Below, in pieces: positions 1-6,207 of a stretch of 6,583 nucleotides of DNA (position 1 is the first letter of the stretch; the number at the start of each line of letters is the position of its first letter). The notes beneath the pieces were generated by a model. The model had not been told where the DNA came from, did no database searches, and saw nothing but the letters and a program-made list of their open reading frames with translations. The translations under genes were made by a program, and so were the position numbers. This DNA is from Alphaproteobacteria bacterium (GTDB lineage Bacteria > Pseudomonadota > Alphaproteobacteria > CACIAM-22H2), in NCBI GenBank assembly GCA_947500965.1, contig CANMWW010000130.1, positions 1 through 6,583 of the forward strand, read 5' to 3'.

Positions 1-459
1 CCGGCGCCGGAGGTCTTCGGCTGGGCGGTGGCCCTGCCGATCGCCTCGGCCGCGAGCTACGCCATCTACCAGGTGGCGACCAAGCGCGCCGCGGCCGCCG
101 ACCCGGCGGTCACCAGCCTCTTCCATTCGAGCCTCGTGGGCTTCCTGCTCGCGGCCTGCGTCGCGCCCTTCTTCTGGACCTGGCCGACGCCGCTGCACGC
201 CGCGATCATGCTCGTCCATGGCGCGATGTGCGGCGTGACGCATTTCCTCGTGATCCGCGCGCTGACGCTCTCGCCGGTCTCGCTGACCGCGCCCTTCGGC
301 TACGCGGGCCTGCTCTGGGCCGTCGTGCTCGGCTTCGTCGCCTTCGGCGAGCAGCCCGACCTCGCGACCATCCTCGGCGGCGCGACCATCGCGCTGGCCG
401 GCATCCTGCTGGCGCGCGAGGCCATGCGCGCGCGCGCGCGGGAGCGCGCGGCGCCATGA
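1..459 (+). CDS. EamA/DMT-family transporter, C-terminal part (5' end outside window)
   Basis: The reading frame is open from base 1, so the gene starts upstream; the GTG at 28 is internal, not a start. The visible 152 residues are the second half of a ten-helix drug/metabolite transporter, an inner-membrane carrier class that often exports amino acids or other small metabolites. About five hydrophobic segments can be seen. Near the end there is the usual EamA pattern of a helix ending in a Gly-Glu pair (APFGYAGLLWAVVLGF, then FGEQPDL), followed by a last helix and a short basic tail rich in Arg and Ala. The stop overlaps the next gene's start as ATGA, which suggests translational coupling. 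The substrate cannot be told. Its pairing with a second EamA gene may mean two separate carriers or a functional pair; this is inference. Confidence 0.85.
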   Translation, partial: PAPEVFGWAVALPIASAASYAIYQVATKRAAAADPAVTSLFHSSLVGFLLAACVAPFFWTWPTPLHAAIMLVHGAMCGVTHFLVIRALTLSPVSLTAPFGYAGLLWAVVLGFVAFGEQPDLATILGGATIALAGILLAREAMRARARERAAP

Positions 460-1346
460 GCCCGCGCGACGCCGCCGGCTACGCGTTCCTCGCGATCGCC
501 TGGGGCCTGTCCTTCGCGCTCGTGCTGCGCGTCGAGGCGGCCTTCGGCCTGGTCGGCGCGGTCGCCTTCCGCGCCCTCGTCGCGAGCGTGGCGCTGCTCG
601 CCGCGGCAGCCGTGCTCGGGCGCCGGCTGCGGCTGCGCGCCGGCTGGGGCCGCTTCGCGGTCGTCGGCGCGACCACGGTGGCGGGACAGCTCCTCGGCCT
701 GTCCTTCGGCGCGCCGCGCATCGGCACCGCGATGACCGCGATCCTCGTCGCGACGATCCCGCTCTTCTCGATGGCGATCGGCTGGCTCTGGGGGATCGAG
801 CGGCCGACCCGCGCCACCGCCGCGGGGCTCGCGCTGGGCGTCGGCGGCATCGTGCTGCTCGTGGGGTTCCCCGCGATCGAGCCGGGCGCCAGCTTCGCGC
901 TGGGCTGCGCCGCCGCGCTGGCGGGCTCCTTCTGCGCCGCCTTCGGCAGCTGCTACGCCAGCCGCGCGCTGCGCGGCGCCGATCCCTGGGACATCACCGC
1001 CGGCGCCTTCCTCGCGGGCGGGGGGATGACGCTGCCGCTGCTCCTGCTGGTGCCCGTGCCCGCGATCCCGGACGCCGGCGACGTCGCCGCGCTCCTGGTC
1101 CTGGGCGGGGTGATGAGTGCGCTCACCTACGTCGTCTATTTCGGCCTCGTCGCCTCGATCGGCGCGACGCGCGCGATCAGCGTCGAGTTCGCGGTGCCGG
1201 TCGTGGCGGCGGCCTTCGGCTGGGCCGTCCTCGGCGAACGCCTCACGATGGCGCAGCTCGCGGGCGCGCTGGCGATCGCCGCGGGATGCGCGCTCGCGCT
1301 CGGCCTGCTCGCTCCAGGCTCGAAACCGGCCGCCGATCGCGGCTAG
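456..1346 (+). CDS. EamA/DMT-family transporter
   Basis: A complete 296-residue inner-membrane protein, the normal length for a ten-helix EamA transporter made of two repeated five-helix halves. The first half ends near residues 94-119, where TAILVATIPLFSMAIGW is followed by a Glu. The second half ends near residues 248-263 with VPVVAAAFGWAVLGER, the classic EamA proline helix followed by Gly-Glu-Arg. The tail after residue 285 is short and polar. I chose the ATG at 456 because the protein then begins one residue stretch before helix 1 and the codon overlaps the upstream stop as ATGA; a weak GGGAG lies at 440-444. The reading frame is open further upstream, but that part is arginine-rich shadow of the previous gene. 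The substrate is unknown. The next gene, an oxygenase, starts 12 nt after the stop, so transport and oxidation of a related compound is possible but unproven. Confidence 0.9.
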   Translation: MSPRDAAGYAFLAIAWGLSFALVLRVEAAFGLVGAVAFRALVASVALLAAAAVLGRRLRLRAGWGRFAVVGATTVAGQLLGLSFGAPRIGTAMTAILVATIPLFSMAIGWLWGIERPTRATAAGLALGVGGIVLLVGFPAIEPGASFALGCAAALAGSFCAAFGSCYASRALRGADPWDITAGAFLAGGGMTLPLLLLVPVPAIPDAGDVAALLVLGGVMSALTYVVYFGLVASIGATRAISVEFAVPVVAAAFGWAVLGERLTMAQLAGALAIAAGCALALGLLAPGSKPAADRG

Positions 1347-1349
1347 GCT

Positions 1350-1354
1350 GGAGG
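1350..1354 (+). promoter_or_regulatory. Ribosome binding site for the Rieske oxygenase
   Basis: GGAGG lies four bases before the ATG at 1359 and just after the stop of the upstream transporter. It supports this start and suggests that the oxygenase is translated from the same message as the transporters. Confidence 0.6.
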
Positions 1355-1358
1355 CGCC

Positions 1359-2507
1359 ATGGACGTCCCGCCCTCCGTCGCCGAGCTCCTCGCCAGCGCC
1401 GCGGTCCCCTTCGAGCGCGCCCGCGCGATGCCGGCCTCGGCCTATACCTGCCCGGAATTCCTGCGCCGCGAGCTCGACGCGATCTTCGCGCGCGAGTGGA
1501 TCATGCTCGGCCGCGCCTCGTCGCTCGCGAAGCCGGGGGACTACGTCGCCGGCGAGATCGCGGGCCAGCCGGTGCTGGTGGTGCGCGGGCGCGACGGCGC
1601 GCTGCGCGCGATGTCGAACGTGTGCCGGCACCGCATGTCGACGCTGCTCGAGGGCAAGGGCAACGCGCCGCGCATCGTCTGCCCCTACCATGCCTGGACC
1701 TACGACCTCGACGGCAGGCTCGCCGCGGCGCCCGCGATGGAGCGCAACGCCTGCTTCCGGCGCGAGGAGATCGCGCTGCCGCCGCTGCGCTGCGAGGAAT
1801 GGCTGGGCTGGATCATGGTGACGCTGGACAAGGACGCGCCTCCGGTGGCCGAGCGCCTCGCCGGCGTGCACGGCCTGATCGAGGACTACGGCCTCGAGCG
1901 CTACACCGAGACCTTCCGCGAGACGTTCTCCTGGGACACCAACTGGAAGATCCTCGCCGAGAACTTCATGGAGAGCTACCACCTGCCGCGCTGCCACGCC
2001 GGCACGATCGGCAGGCTCTCGAGGCTCGAGGAGATGGACTGCCCACCGGGGCTGCCCGCCTTCAACTACCACACGATCCTGAAGGACGATTCGCTGCGCA
2101 TCGCGCTCGCGCATCCCTCCAACACGCGCATGAAGGGCGACCGGCGGCGCACGACCTTCCTGCTCGCGGTCTACCCGGCGATGCTGGTGACGCTGACGCC
2201 GGGCTATTTCTGGTACCTGTCGCTGCATCCCGAGGGCACCGGGCGCGTGCGCGTGGTCTTCGGCGGCGGCATGGCGCCGGAATTCGTCGAGGCGCCCGAG
2301 GCGCAGGCGGATTTCGCGCGCGTGAAGGCGCTGCTCGACAAGGTCAACGACGAGGACAAGGCCTGCACCGAGCGCGTCTATCGCGGCGTGCTGGCCGGCG
2401 ACGCGCGCCCGGGCCCGCTCAGCCATCTCGAGCGGCCGAACCACGACTTCGCGCAGTACCTGGCCGAGAAGCTCGGCGGGTTCCGCCGCGAATTCGCGGC
2501 GGGCTGA
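1359..2507 (+). CDS. Rieske-type non-haem iron oxygenase, alpha (catalytic) subunit
   Basis: A 382-residue cytoplasmic oxygenase of the ring-hydroxylating dioxygenase alpha-subunit family. Such enzymes take electrons from a reductase and use a Rieske [2Fe-2S] centre and a mononuclear iron to hydroxylate or demethylate a substrate. The Rieske motif is complete: Cys89-x-His91, then 16 residues, then Cys108-x2-His111. The catalytic SRPBCC-like domain begins near residue 185. NWKILAENFMESYHLPRCH (residues 195-213) gives the iron ligands His208 and His213, and Glu205 sits where many family members have the bridging Asp. Asp333 in the later Asn-Asp-Glu-Asp stretch is the likely third ligand. A glutamate bridge is known from carnitine monooxygenase CntA, so a quaternary amine or similar non-aromatic substrate is as possible as an aromatic one. 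No beta subunit or reductase gene is visible, so electrons must come from elsewhere. The family is sure; the substrate is not. Confidence 0.93.
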   Translation: MDVPPSVAELLASAAVPFERARAMPASAYTCPEFLRRELDAIFAREWIMLGRASSLAKPGDYVAGEIAGQPVLVVRGRDGALRAMSNVCRHRMSTLLEGKGNAPRIVCPYHAWTYDLDGRLAAAPAMERNACFRREEIALPPLRCEEWLGWIMVTLDKDAPPVAERLAGVHGLIEDYGLERYTETFRETFSWDTNWKILAENFMESYHLPRCHAGTIGRLSRLEEMDCPPGLPAFNYHTILKDDSLRIALAHPSNTRMKGDRRRTTFLLAVYPAMLVTLTPGYFWYLSLHPEGTGRVRVVFGGGMAPEFVEAPEAQADFARVKALLDKVNDEDKACTERVYRGVLAGDARPGPLSHLERPNHDFAQYLAEKLGGFRREFAAG

Positions 2508-2518
2508 GGGACGCGGGC

Positions 2519-2523
2519 GGAGG
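2519..2523 (+). promoter_or_regulatory. Ribosome binding site for the 54-residue membrane protein
   Basis: A clean GGAGG with eight bases to the ATG at 2532. This near-ideal spacing is the main reason to believe that the very short downstream reading frame is a real gene. Confidence 0.6.
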
Positions 2524-2531
2524 CGGCCGCG

Positions 2532-2696
2532 ATGGAGTGGTTCCTCGTCGCCTGCATCGTCGTCGGCGCCTTCGTGATGGTGCCCGCGTTCCGCCACCTC
2601 GTCGGCGCGCTGGCCGGCCTCGCGCTGGTCGGCTTCCTCGTCATCGCCGGCCTGGGCCTCGCCTTCTTCCTCCTCGTCTTCCTCGCCGCGCGCTGA
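2532..2696 (+). CDS. Small two-helix membrane protein (54 aa), function unknown
   Basis: A short gene starting MEWFLVACIVVGAFVMV and ending in LAAR. Nearly all residues are hydrophobic. The first helix spans about residues 3-18. A short turn with Pro, Arg and His (PAFRHL) follows, then a long glycine-rich and leucine-rich helix or helix pair spans about residues 25-51. It has no cytoplasmic or periplasmic domain. It follows the oxygenase by 24 nt with its own strong ribosome binding site and ends 21 nt before the convergent gene on the other strand, so it fills an otherwise empty gap and is probably the last gene of the operon. I do not recognise the family. It could be a membrane anchor or partner for a neighbouring protein, or an unrelated small membrane protein. 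High-GC DNA gives many chance hydrophobic frames, which limits confidence. Confidence 0.6.
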   Translation: MEWFLVACIVVGAFVMVPAFRHLVGALAGLALVGFLVIAGLGLAFFLLVFLAAR

Positions 2697-2717
2697 GGAG
2701 GCGGGGCCAGGCCGCGA

Positions 2718-3476
2718 TCAGCGCGGCAGGACGACCGCGCAGGCTTCCGCGCCGAGGATGAACCGCTCCTTTTCACCGGACTCCGCCGACTCGATGTCGA
2801 ACATCGCCTCGTAGTCGACCAGCCGCATCGTGACCTGGGTTCCCTTCGCGAACGGCGCGGCGAAGAACCTGTCGGAGCAGACCACCGCGATGGAGCGATA
2901 GCCGGCCGGCGTTCCCTGGCGCGCCTCGAACCAGCCATGTGCATCGGCGGCGGCGAGCCTGAGGATGAGCGCCGGCATGGGCGCGCGGCAGGGCTTGTCG
3001 AGCGACACGCCGCAGGGGGCCTTCGCGAAGCGCGCAAGGAAGGCGAGCGCCGCCTGCCCCTCGAGGTCCGTGGCCTCCGAGGGCGCCTCCTCGCACCTGA
3101 AGATGGTGAAGGCGCGCCGCGTCGTGGTGTTGGTCACCGCGATCGTGTCGGCCGACCTGCGCTCGTAGTTCCAGACCGCGACCGGCTTGCCCTGCTGGCC
3201 CTCCTCGACGCGCGTGACCATGGCGGTCGGGCTCGCGGCCTCGATGCGCTCGCGCGTCACCTTTCCGGCACGGTCGCGGAAGACGATCGTGCCGCCGTCG
3301 AGCGTGACGCGATAGGGCGCGGTCGCGCACTTGTCGACGCCGCCGACCGCCCATGCGCCCACCATGGCCTGGCCGAGCGGCTGGCCCGGCGCCGGCTGCG
3401 CCTGCGCGGCGGCGGCGAACATCGCGGCGGCGGCGATGGACGCCGCGATGGCTGGGCGCAGGGCATTCGGGTGCAT
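2718..3476 (-). CDS. Exported cysteine-containing protein of unknown function
   Basis: A 252-residue protein with a clear Sec signal peptide: basic and polar start MHPNALRP, an alanine-rich core, and a likely signal peptidase I cut after Ala26 (AAAAQA, then QPAPG). The mature part opens with a Gly-x-Trp segment (VGAWAVGGVDKC) and short beta-like stretches with an FRDRAGKV turn, which recalls small calycin/lipocalin-like barrels; this is only a shape argument. Cysteines at 50, 128, 155, 163, 200 and 246 give an even number that could form three disulfides in the periplasm. I chose the ATG at 3476 because AGGAGG precedes it by five bases and the signal peptide begins there; the frame stays open further upstream to about 3629, but that extension is arginine-rich and would bury the signal peptide. 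It converges on the small membrane protein gene with a 21-nt gap. No function is assigned. Confidence 0.82.
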   Translation of the reverse strand: MHPNALRPAIAASIAAAAMFAAAAQAQPAPGQPLGQAMVGAWAVGGVDKCATAPYRVTLDGGTIVFRDRAGKVTRERIEAASPTAMVTRVEEGQQGKPVAVWNYERRSADTIAVTNTTTRRAFTIFRCEEAPSEATDLEGQAALAFLARFAKAPCGVSLDKPCRAPMPALILRLAAADAHGWFEARQGTPAGYRSIAVVCSDRFFAAPFAKGTQVTMRLVDYEAMFDIESAESGEKERFILGAEACAVVLPR

Positions 3477-3481
3477 CTCGT

Positions 3482-3487
3482 CCTCCT
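3482..3487 (-). promoter_or_regulatory. Ribosome binding site that fixes the start of the exported protein
   Basis: On the - strand AGGAGG is followed by five bases and the ATG at 3476. It decides between this start, which gives a proper signal peptide, and upstream in-frame alternatives. Confidence 0.7.
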
Positions 3488-3532
3488 GCGGAAGCGTGGC
3501 GGAAGCCTGCGCCGGAAACGGTTTGCGCTCCC

Positions 3533-3815
3533 TTAATTCGTCCGCGAGACCGACGGCAGCGCGAGATAGGTGAGCTCGCCGCCGCGCTCGGCGGCCACGG
3601 TCTCGACCAGCCCCCGAGGACGGAACCACCCGTCAAGTTAGTTTAGAACCTGCCCGTCGGCCAAGACCGTCGAGATTGAGGATCGTCGGGACAGGGCCGT
3701 CGGCGACGTAGCTCGCCGCGGTGAGCACCATCGCGTGGCTGCGGTTGCAGACCAGCATCGGCAGGCCGGCGCGCAGCGCCGCGACGACCCTGGCGTGCCC
3801 CGCCGTGCCGCGCAC
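3533..3815 (-). pseudogene. Broken gene remnant, possibly the C-terminal end of a papain/C39-like cysteine peptidase
   Basis: Two protein-like stretches lie on the - strand in different frames. The upstream half (about 3815-3650) reads RVVAALRAGLPMLVCNRSHA and goes on with MVLTAASYVADGPVP, then runs into a TGA at 3633-3635. The downstream half, open after a TAA at 3638-3640, begins DGWFRPRGLVETV, continues GGELTYLALPSVSRTN and ends at a TAA at 3533-3535. The order fits the end of a papain-like or C39-like peptidase: a 'keep the content from the caller' strand, the catalytic His in SHAMVLT, and a closing strand. The identity is from pattern memory only. The piece lacks any N-terminal or catalytic-Cys domain and starts roughly 30 nt after the tRNA-Arg 3' end, so it looks truncated as well as frameshifted. 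The exported-protein gene follows 56 nt later on the same strand. That there is decayed coding sequence is more certain than what it was. Confidence 0.5.
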
Positions 3816-3845
3816 GCGGCCCCGCGGCGACGGTCGATGGAGGAA

Positions 3846-3922
<77 letters not shown>

Positions 3923-3945
3923 GCATGGCAGTCGGAAGCGGGCGG

Positions 3946-3974
3946 AAGTTAGTGGATCGGCCCCGGCGAAGCAA
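3946..3974 (-). promoter_or_regulatory. Candidate promoter for tRNA-Arg
   Basis: On the - strand TTGCTT (3974-3969) and TAACTT (3951-3946) are separated by 17 bases, and a start about seven bases on would give a leader of roughly 17 nt before the tRNA 5' end. Each hexamer matches the sigma-70 consensus at only three of six positions, but the spacing is ideal and this is one of the few AT-containing spots in the region. Confidence 0.35.
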
Positions 3975-4026
3975 CGACGGCCCCGCCGCGGCCGCGCGCG
4001 GCAAGGGCGCGCGCCGCGACGCGCCC

Positions 4027-4057
4027 CTTGCGCCGCCGGGGGCTTTCGACCAAATCG
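4027..4057 (+). promoter_or_regulatory. Candidate heat-shock (RpoH-type) promoter of htpG
   Basis: CTTG at 4027-4030 is followed 19 bases later by CCAAAT (4050-4055), about 30 bases before the htpG start codon. htpG is commonly under RpoH (sigma-32) control, and alphaproteobacterial RpoH promoters carry a CTTG box with a C-rich, AT-containing -10 region about 17-18 bases away. The -10 match is poor and the spacing slightly long, so this is a suggestion only. Confidence 0.3.
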
Positions 4058-4087
4058 TCGCCGCCCCAGCGAAGCGAGAGACCAGAC

Positions 4088-5959
4088 ATGACCGAGGCCG
4101 TCCAGTCCGAGAAGCATTCCTTCCAGGCGGAGGTGAGCCGCCTGCTCGACATCGTCGCGCACTCCCTCTACTCCGAGCGCCGCGTCTTCCTGCGCGAGCT
4201 CGTCTCCAACGCCGCCGATGCCTGCGACAGGCTGCGCTACGAGGCGCTGCAGGCGCCCGCGCTGCTGGGCGACGACCCCGACCCCGCGATCGTGCTGGCC
4301 CCGGACGCGAAGGCGCGCACGCTCTCGATCTCCGACAACGGCATCGGCATGAGCCGCGAGGAACTGGTCGGCAACCTCGGGACCATCGCGCGCTCCGGCA
4401 CCGCGGCCTTCGTGAAGGGGCTCGGCGAGGCCGCGAAGGAAGGCGCGCCCTCGCTGATCGGGCAGTTCGGCGTCGGCTTCTACGCCGCCTTCATGGTCGC
4501 CGCGCGCGTCGAGGTCGTCTCGCGCCGCGCCGGCTCCGACGAGGCCTGGCGCTGGACCAGCGACGGGCGCGGCGAGTTCACGGTCGAGCCCGCGGCGCGC
4601 GCGGCGCGCGGCACCGACATCGTGCTGCACCTCAAGGAGGATGCCGCCGAGTTCGCCGAGGAGGAGACGCTGCGCGCGATCGTGCGCGACTACGCGGACC
4701 ACATCGCGGTGCCCGTGCGCCTCGCCGGCGCGAAGGCGGGCGAGGCGCTCAACCAGGCCTCGGCGCTGTGGACGCGGCCGCGCGGCGAGATCTCGGAGCA
4801 GCAATATGCCGAGTTCTACCGCCATGTCGGGCATGGCTTCGACGAGCCCTGGGCCTCGATCCACTGGCGCGCCGAGGGCCGCATCGAATACACGGGCCTG
4901 CTCTTCCTGCCGTCGGACGCGCCCTTCGACCTCTACAGCCCGGAGCGGCGCCACCAGGTGCGCCTCTATGTCCGGCGCGTCTTCATCACCGACAAGGCGG
5001 AGGAACTCCTGCCGCGCTGGCTGCGCTTCGTCGCCGGCGTCGTCGATTCCGCCGACCTGCCGCTCAATGTCAGCCGCGAGATGCTGCAGAACAACCCGGT
5101 CGTTCGCCTGATGCGCCAGGGCCTGGTGGGCAAGGTCATGGGCGAGCTCGAGAAGCGCGCCCGGGAAGACGCCGAGGGCTACGCGCGGTTCTGGAAGGCC
5201 TTCGGGCCGGTGCTCAAGGAAGGCATCGTCCACGATCCCGAGCAGCGCCAGAGGCTGCTCGCGCTGGCGCGCTTCCGCTCCACCGCGGTCGATGGCTGGA
5301 CCAGCCTCGCCGAGTACGTGGGCCGCATGAAGGAGGGCCAGGAGGCGATCCACTACGTCACCGGCGAGTCGCCGGACGCGCTGCGCCGGCTGCCGCAGCT
5401 CGAGGGCTTCCTCAAGCGCGGCGTCGAGGTGCTGCTGCTCTCCGACCCGATCGACGATTTCTGGCTCGGCGAGGTCGAGGGCTTCGACGGCCGCAAGCTG
5501 CGCTCCGTCACGCGCGGCGGGGACGACCTCGCGAGGATCAAGGTGCCCGACGCGCCGGCCGAGGAGGCGCCGGCGGCGGGCGAGCACGACGCGCTGCTCG
5601 CGCTGCTCAAGCTCACCCTCGCGGACGAGGTGAAGGACGTGCGCCTGTCGCAGCGCCTGGAGGACAGCGCGGTCTGCCTGGTCGCGGATGACCGCGACAT
5701 GGACCTCCATCTCGAGCGGCTGCTGCGCCAGCACCGCCAGCTCGGCGCGGGCGCCAAGCGCATCCTCGAGATCAACCCGCGCCACGCCCTGGTCCGCGCG
5801 ATGGCGCGCGCCGCGCAGGGCGAGGGCGGCGGCGAGCGGGTGGCCGAGGCCGCGCGCCTGCTGGTCGACCAGGCGAGGCTCGCCGCCGGCGACCCGGTCC
5901 CCGACCTCGCCGCCTTCGCGCGCCGCCTCGAGGGCGCGATCGCGCGCATGCTCGGCTGA
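4088..5959 (+). CDS. htpG: Molecular chaperone HtpG (bacterial Hsp90)
   Basis: A 623-residue protein, almost exactly the length of E. coli HtpG. It is a cytoplasmic, dimeric, ATP-driven chaperone that remodels client proteins late in folding, often with DnaK. The N-terminal GHKL ATPase domain is intact: RELVSNAADACDRLR (residues 36-50) holds the catalytic Glu37 and the Mg-binding Asn41, DNGIGM (83-88) binds the adenine, and GQFGVGFY (125-132) forms the ATP lid hinge. The middle domain carries LNVSREMLQNN (326-336) with the conserved Arg330 that contacts the ATP gamma phosphate. The C-terminal dimerisation domain ends with an acidic/hydrophobic tail without an MEEVD motif, as expected for bacteria. 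I chose the ATG at 4088 because homologues begin just before the HSFQAEV segment; a weak purine stretch GAGAG lies at 4076-4080. The frame is open upstream to 4028, but that extension is low-complexity. The gene stands alone: divergent from tRNA-Arg and convergent with the acylase gene. Confidence 0.98.
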   Translation: MTEAVQSEKHSFQAEVSRLLDIVAHSLYSERRVFLRELVSNAADACDRLRYEALQAPALLGDDPDPAIVLAPDAKARTLSISDNGIGMSREELVGNLGTIARSGTAAFVKGLGEAAKEGAPSLIGQFGVGFYAAFMVAARVEVVSRRAGSDEAWRWTSDGRGEFTVEPAARAARGTDIVLHLKEDAAEFAEEETLRAIVRDYADHIAVPVRLAGAKAGEALNQASALWTRPRGEISEQQYAEFYRHVGHGFDEPWASIHWRAEGRIEYTGLLFLPSDAPFDLYSPERRHQVRLYVRRVFITDKAEELLPRWLRFVAGVVDSADLPLNVSREMLQNNPVVRLMRQGLVGKVMGELEKRAREDAEGYARFWKAFGPVLKEGIVHDPEQRQRLLALARFRSTAVDGWTSLAEYVGRMKEGQEAIHYVTGESPDALRRLPQLEGFLKRGVEVLLLSDPIDDFWLGEVEGFDGRKLRSVTRGGDDLARIKVPDAPAEEAPAAGEHDALLALLKLTLADEVKDVRLSQRLEDSAVCLVADDRDMDLHLERLLRQHRQLGAGAKRILEINPRHALVRAMARAAQGEGGGERVAEAARLLVDQARLAAGDPVPDLAAFARRLEGAIARMLG

Positions 5960-5970
5960 GCCTCGCCAGG

Positions 5971-6041
5971 CTCCCCTCCCGTCCGCGCGCCGACGGACGA
6001 TGCTGGCTTCCCTCCGTCCGCGCTTGCGCGGATGGGAGGGG
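5971..6041. repeat. Two CCCTCC-flanked GC palindromes just after htpG
   Basis: The clearer unit is 6010-6040: left arm CCCTCCGTCCGCGC (6010-6023), loop TT, right arm GCGCGGATGGGAGGG (6026-6040), complementary but for one bulge and a mismatch. A related start, CCCTCCCGTCCGCGCGC (5974-5990), followed by GACGGACG, lies 36 bases before and looks like a second, partly decayed copy. They lie 15-80 bases past the htpG stop. A role in transcription ending or message stability is possible, but there is no T-run. They may be members of a dispersed intergenic repeat family. Confidence 0.6.
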
Positions 6042-6207
6042 TGGCGCCGCGCGAAAGCGCGGCGACGGGGAGGGCAATCGGGCCGGAGGCCGGGCGCGGC
6101 GCATCGGCGCTGGCGGCGGGACGCTGGTCGTCGCGCACGACGCGCTCGTCGCGCCGAAGACCCACGTCCCCTCCGTCGCGCGCCTGTCGGCGCGCGCCAC
6201 CTCCCCC
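6034..6207. repeat. REPIN/MITE-like element: two inverted hairpins around a ~90-bp spacer
   Basis: Hairpin one is CGCCGCGC-GAAA-GCGCGGCG (6045-6064), a perfect 8-bp stem with a GNRA tetraloop. Hairpin two is CGCGCGCC-TGTC-GGCGCGCG (6177-6196), also a perfect 8-bp stem. The flanks are mirror images: GGGAGGGGTGG (6034-6044) against CCACCTCCCCC (6197-6207) at the outside, and ACGGGGAGGG (6065-6074) against CCCCTCCGT (6168-6176) at the inside. The whole unit is therefore a 174-bp imperfect palindrome with one hairpin at each end, the layout of REP doublets. No coding function is seen. Whether it is dispersed in the genome cannot be judged from one copy. Confidence 0.6.

Noticed and set aside
228..455. 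Upstream extension of the second transporter frame.
   Set aside because: The extension is arginine-rich and is the out-of-frame image of the first transporter; the ATG at 456 fits the family start and the ATGA overlap.
300..2597. A 765-codon open frame on the - strand opposite the second transporter and the Rieske oxygenase.
   Set aside because: It is the antisense shadow of high-GC genes: arginine, glutamate, alanine and histidine-rich, no domains, and the + strand genes have clear families.
2937..3536. A 199-codon + strand frame opposite the exported protein.
   Set aside because: Arg/Gly/Ala-rich shadow without ribosome binding site or domain; the - strand has a signal peptide and strong AGGAGG.
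3807..3820. Short palindrome GCCGCGCACGCGGC downstream of tRNA-Arg as a terminator.
   Set aside because: The stem is only five to six pairs, no T-run follows, and such palindromes are expected at this base composition.
4028..4087. An N-terminal extension of HtpG from the TTG at 4028.
   Set aside because: Homologues start close to the ATG at 4088; the extension has no conserved content and would cover the candidate promoter.
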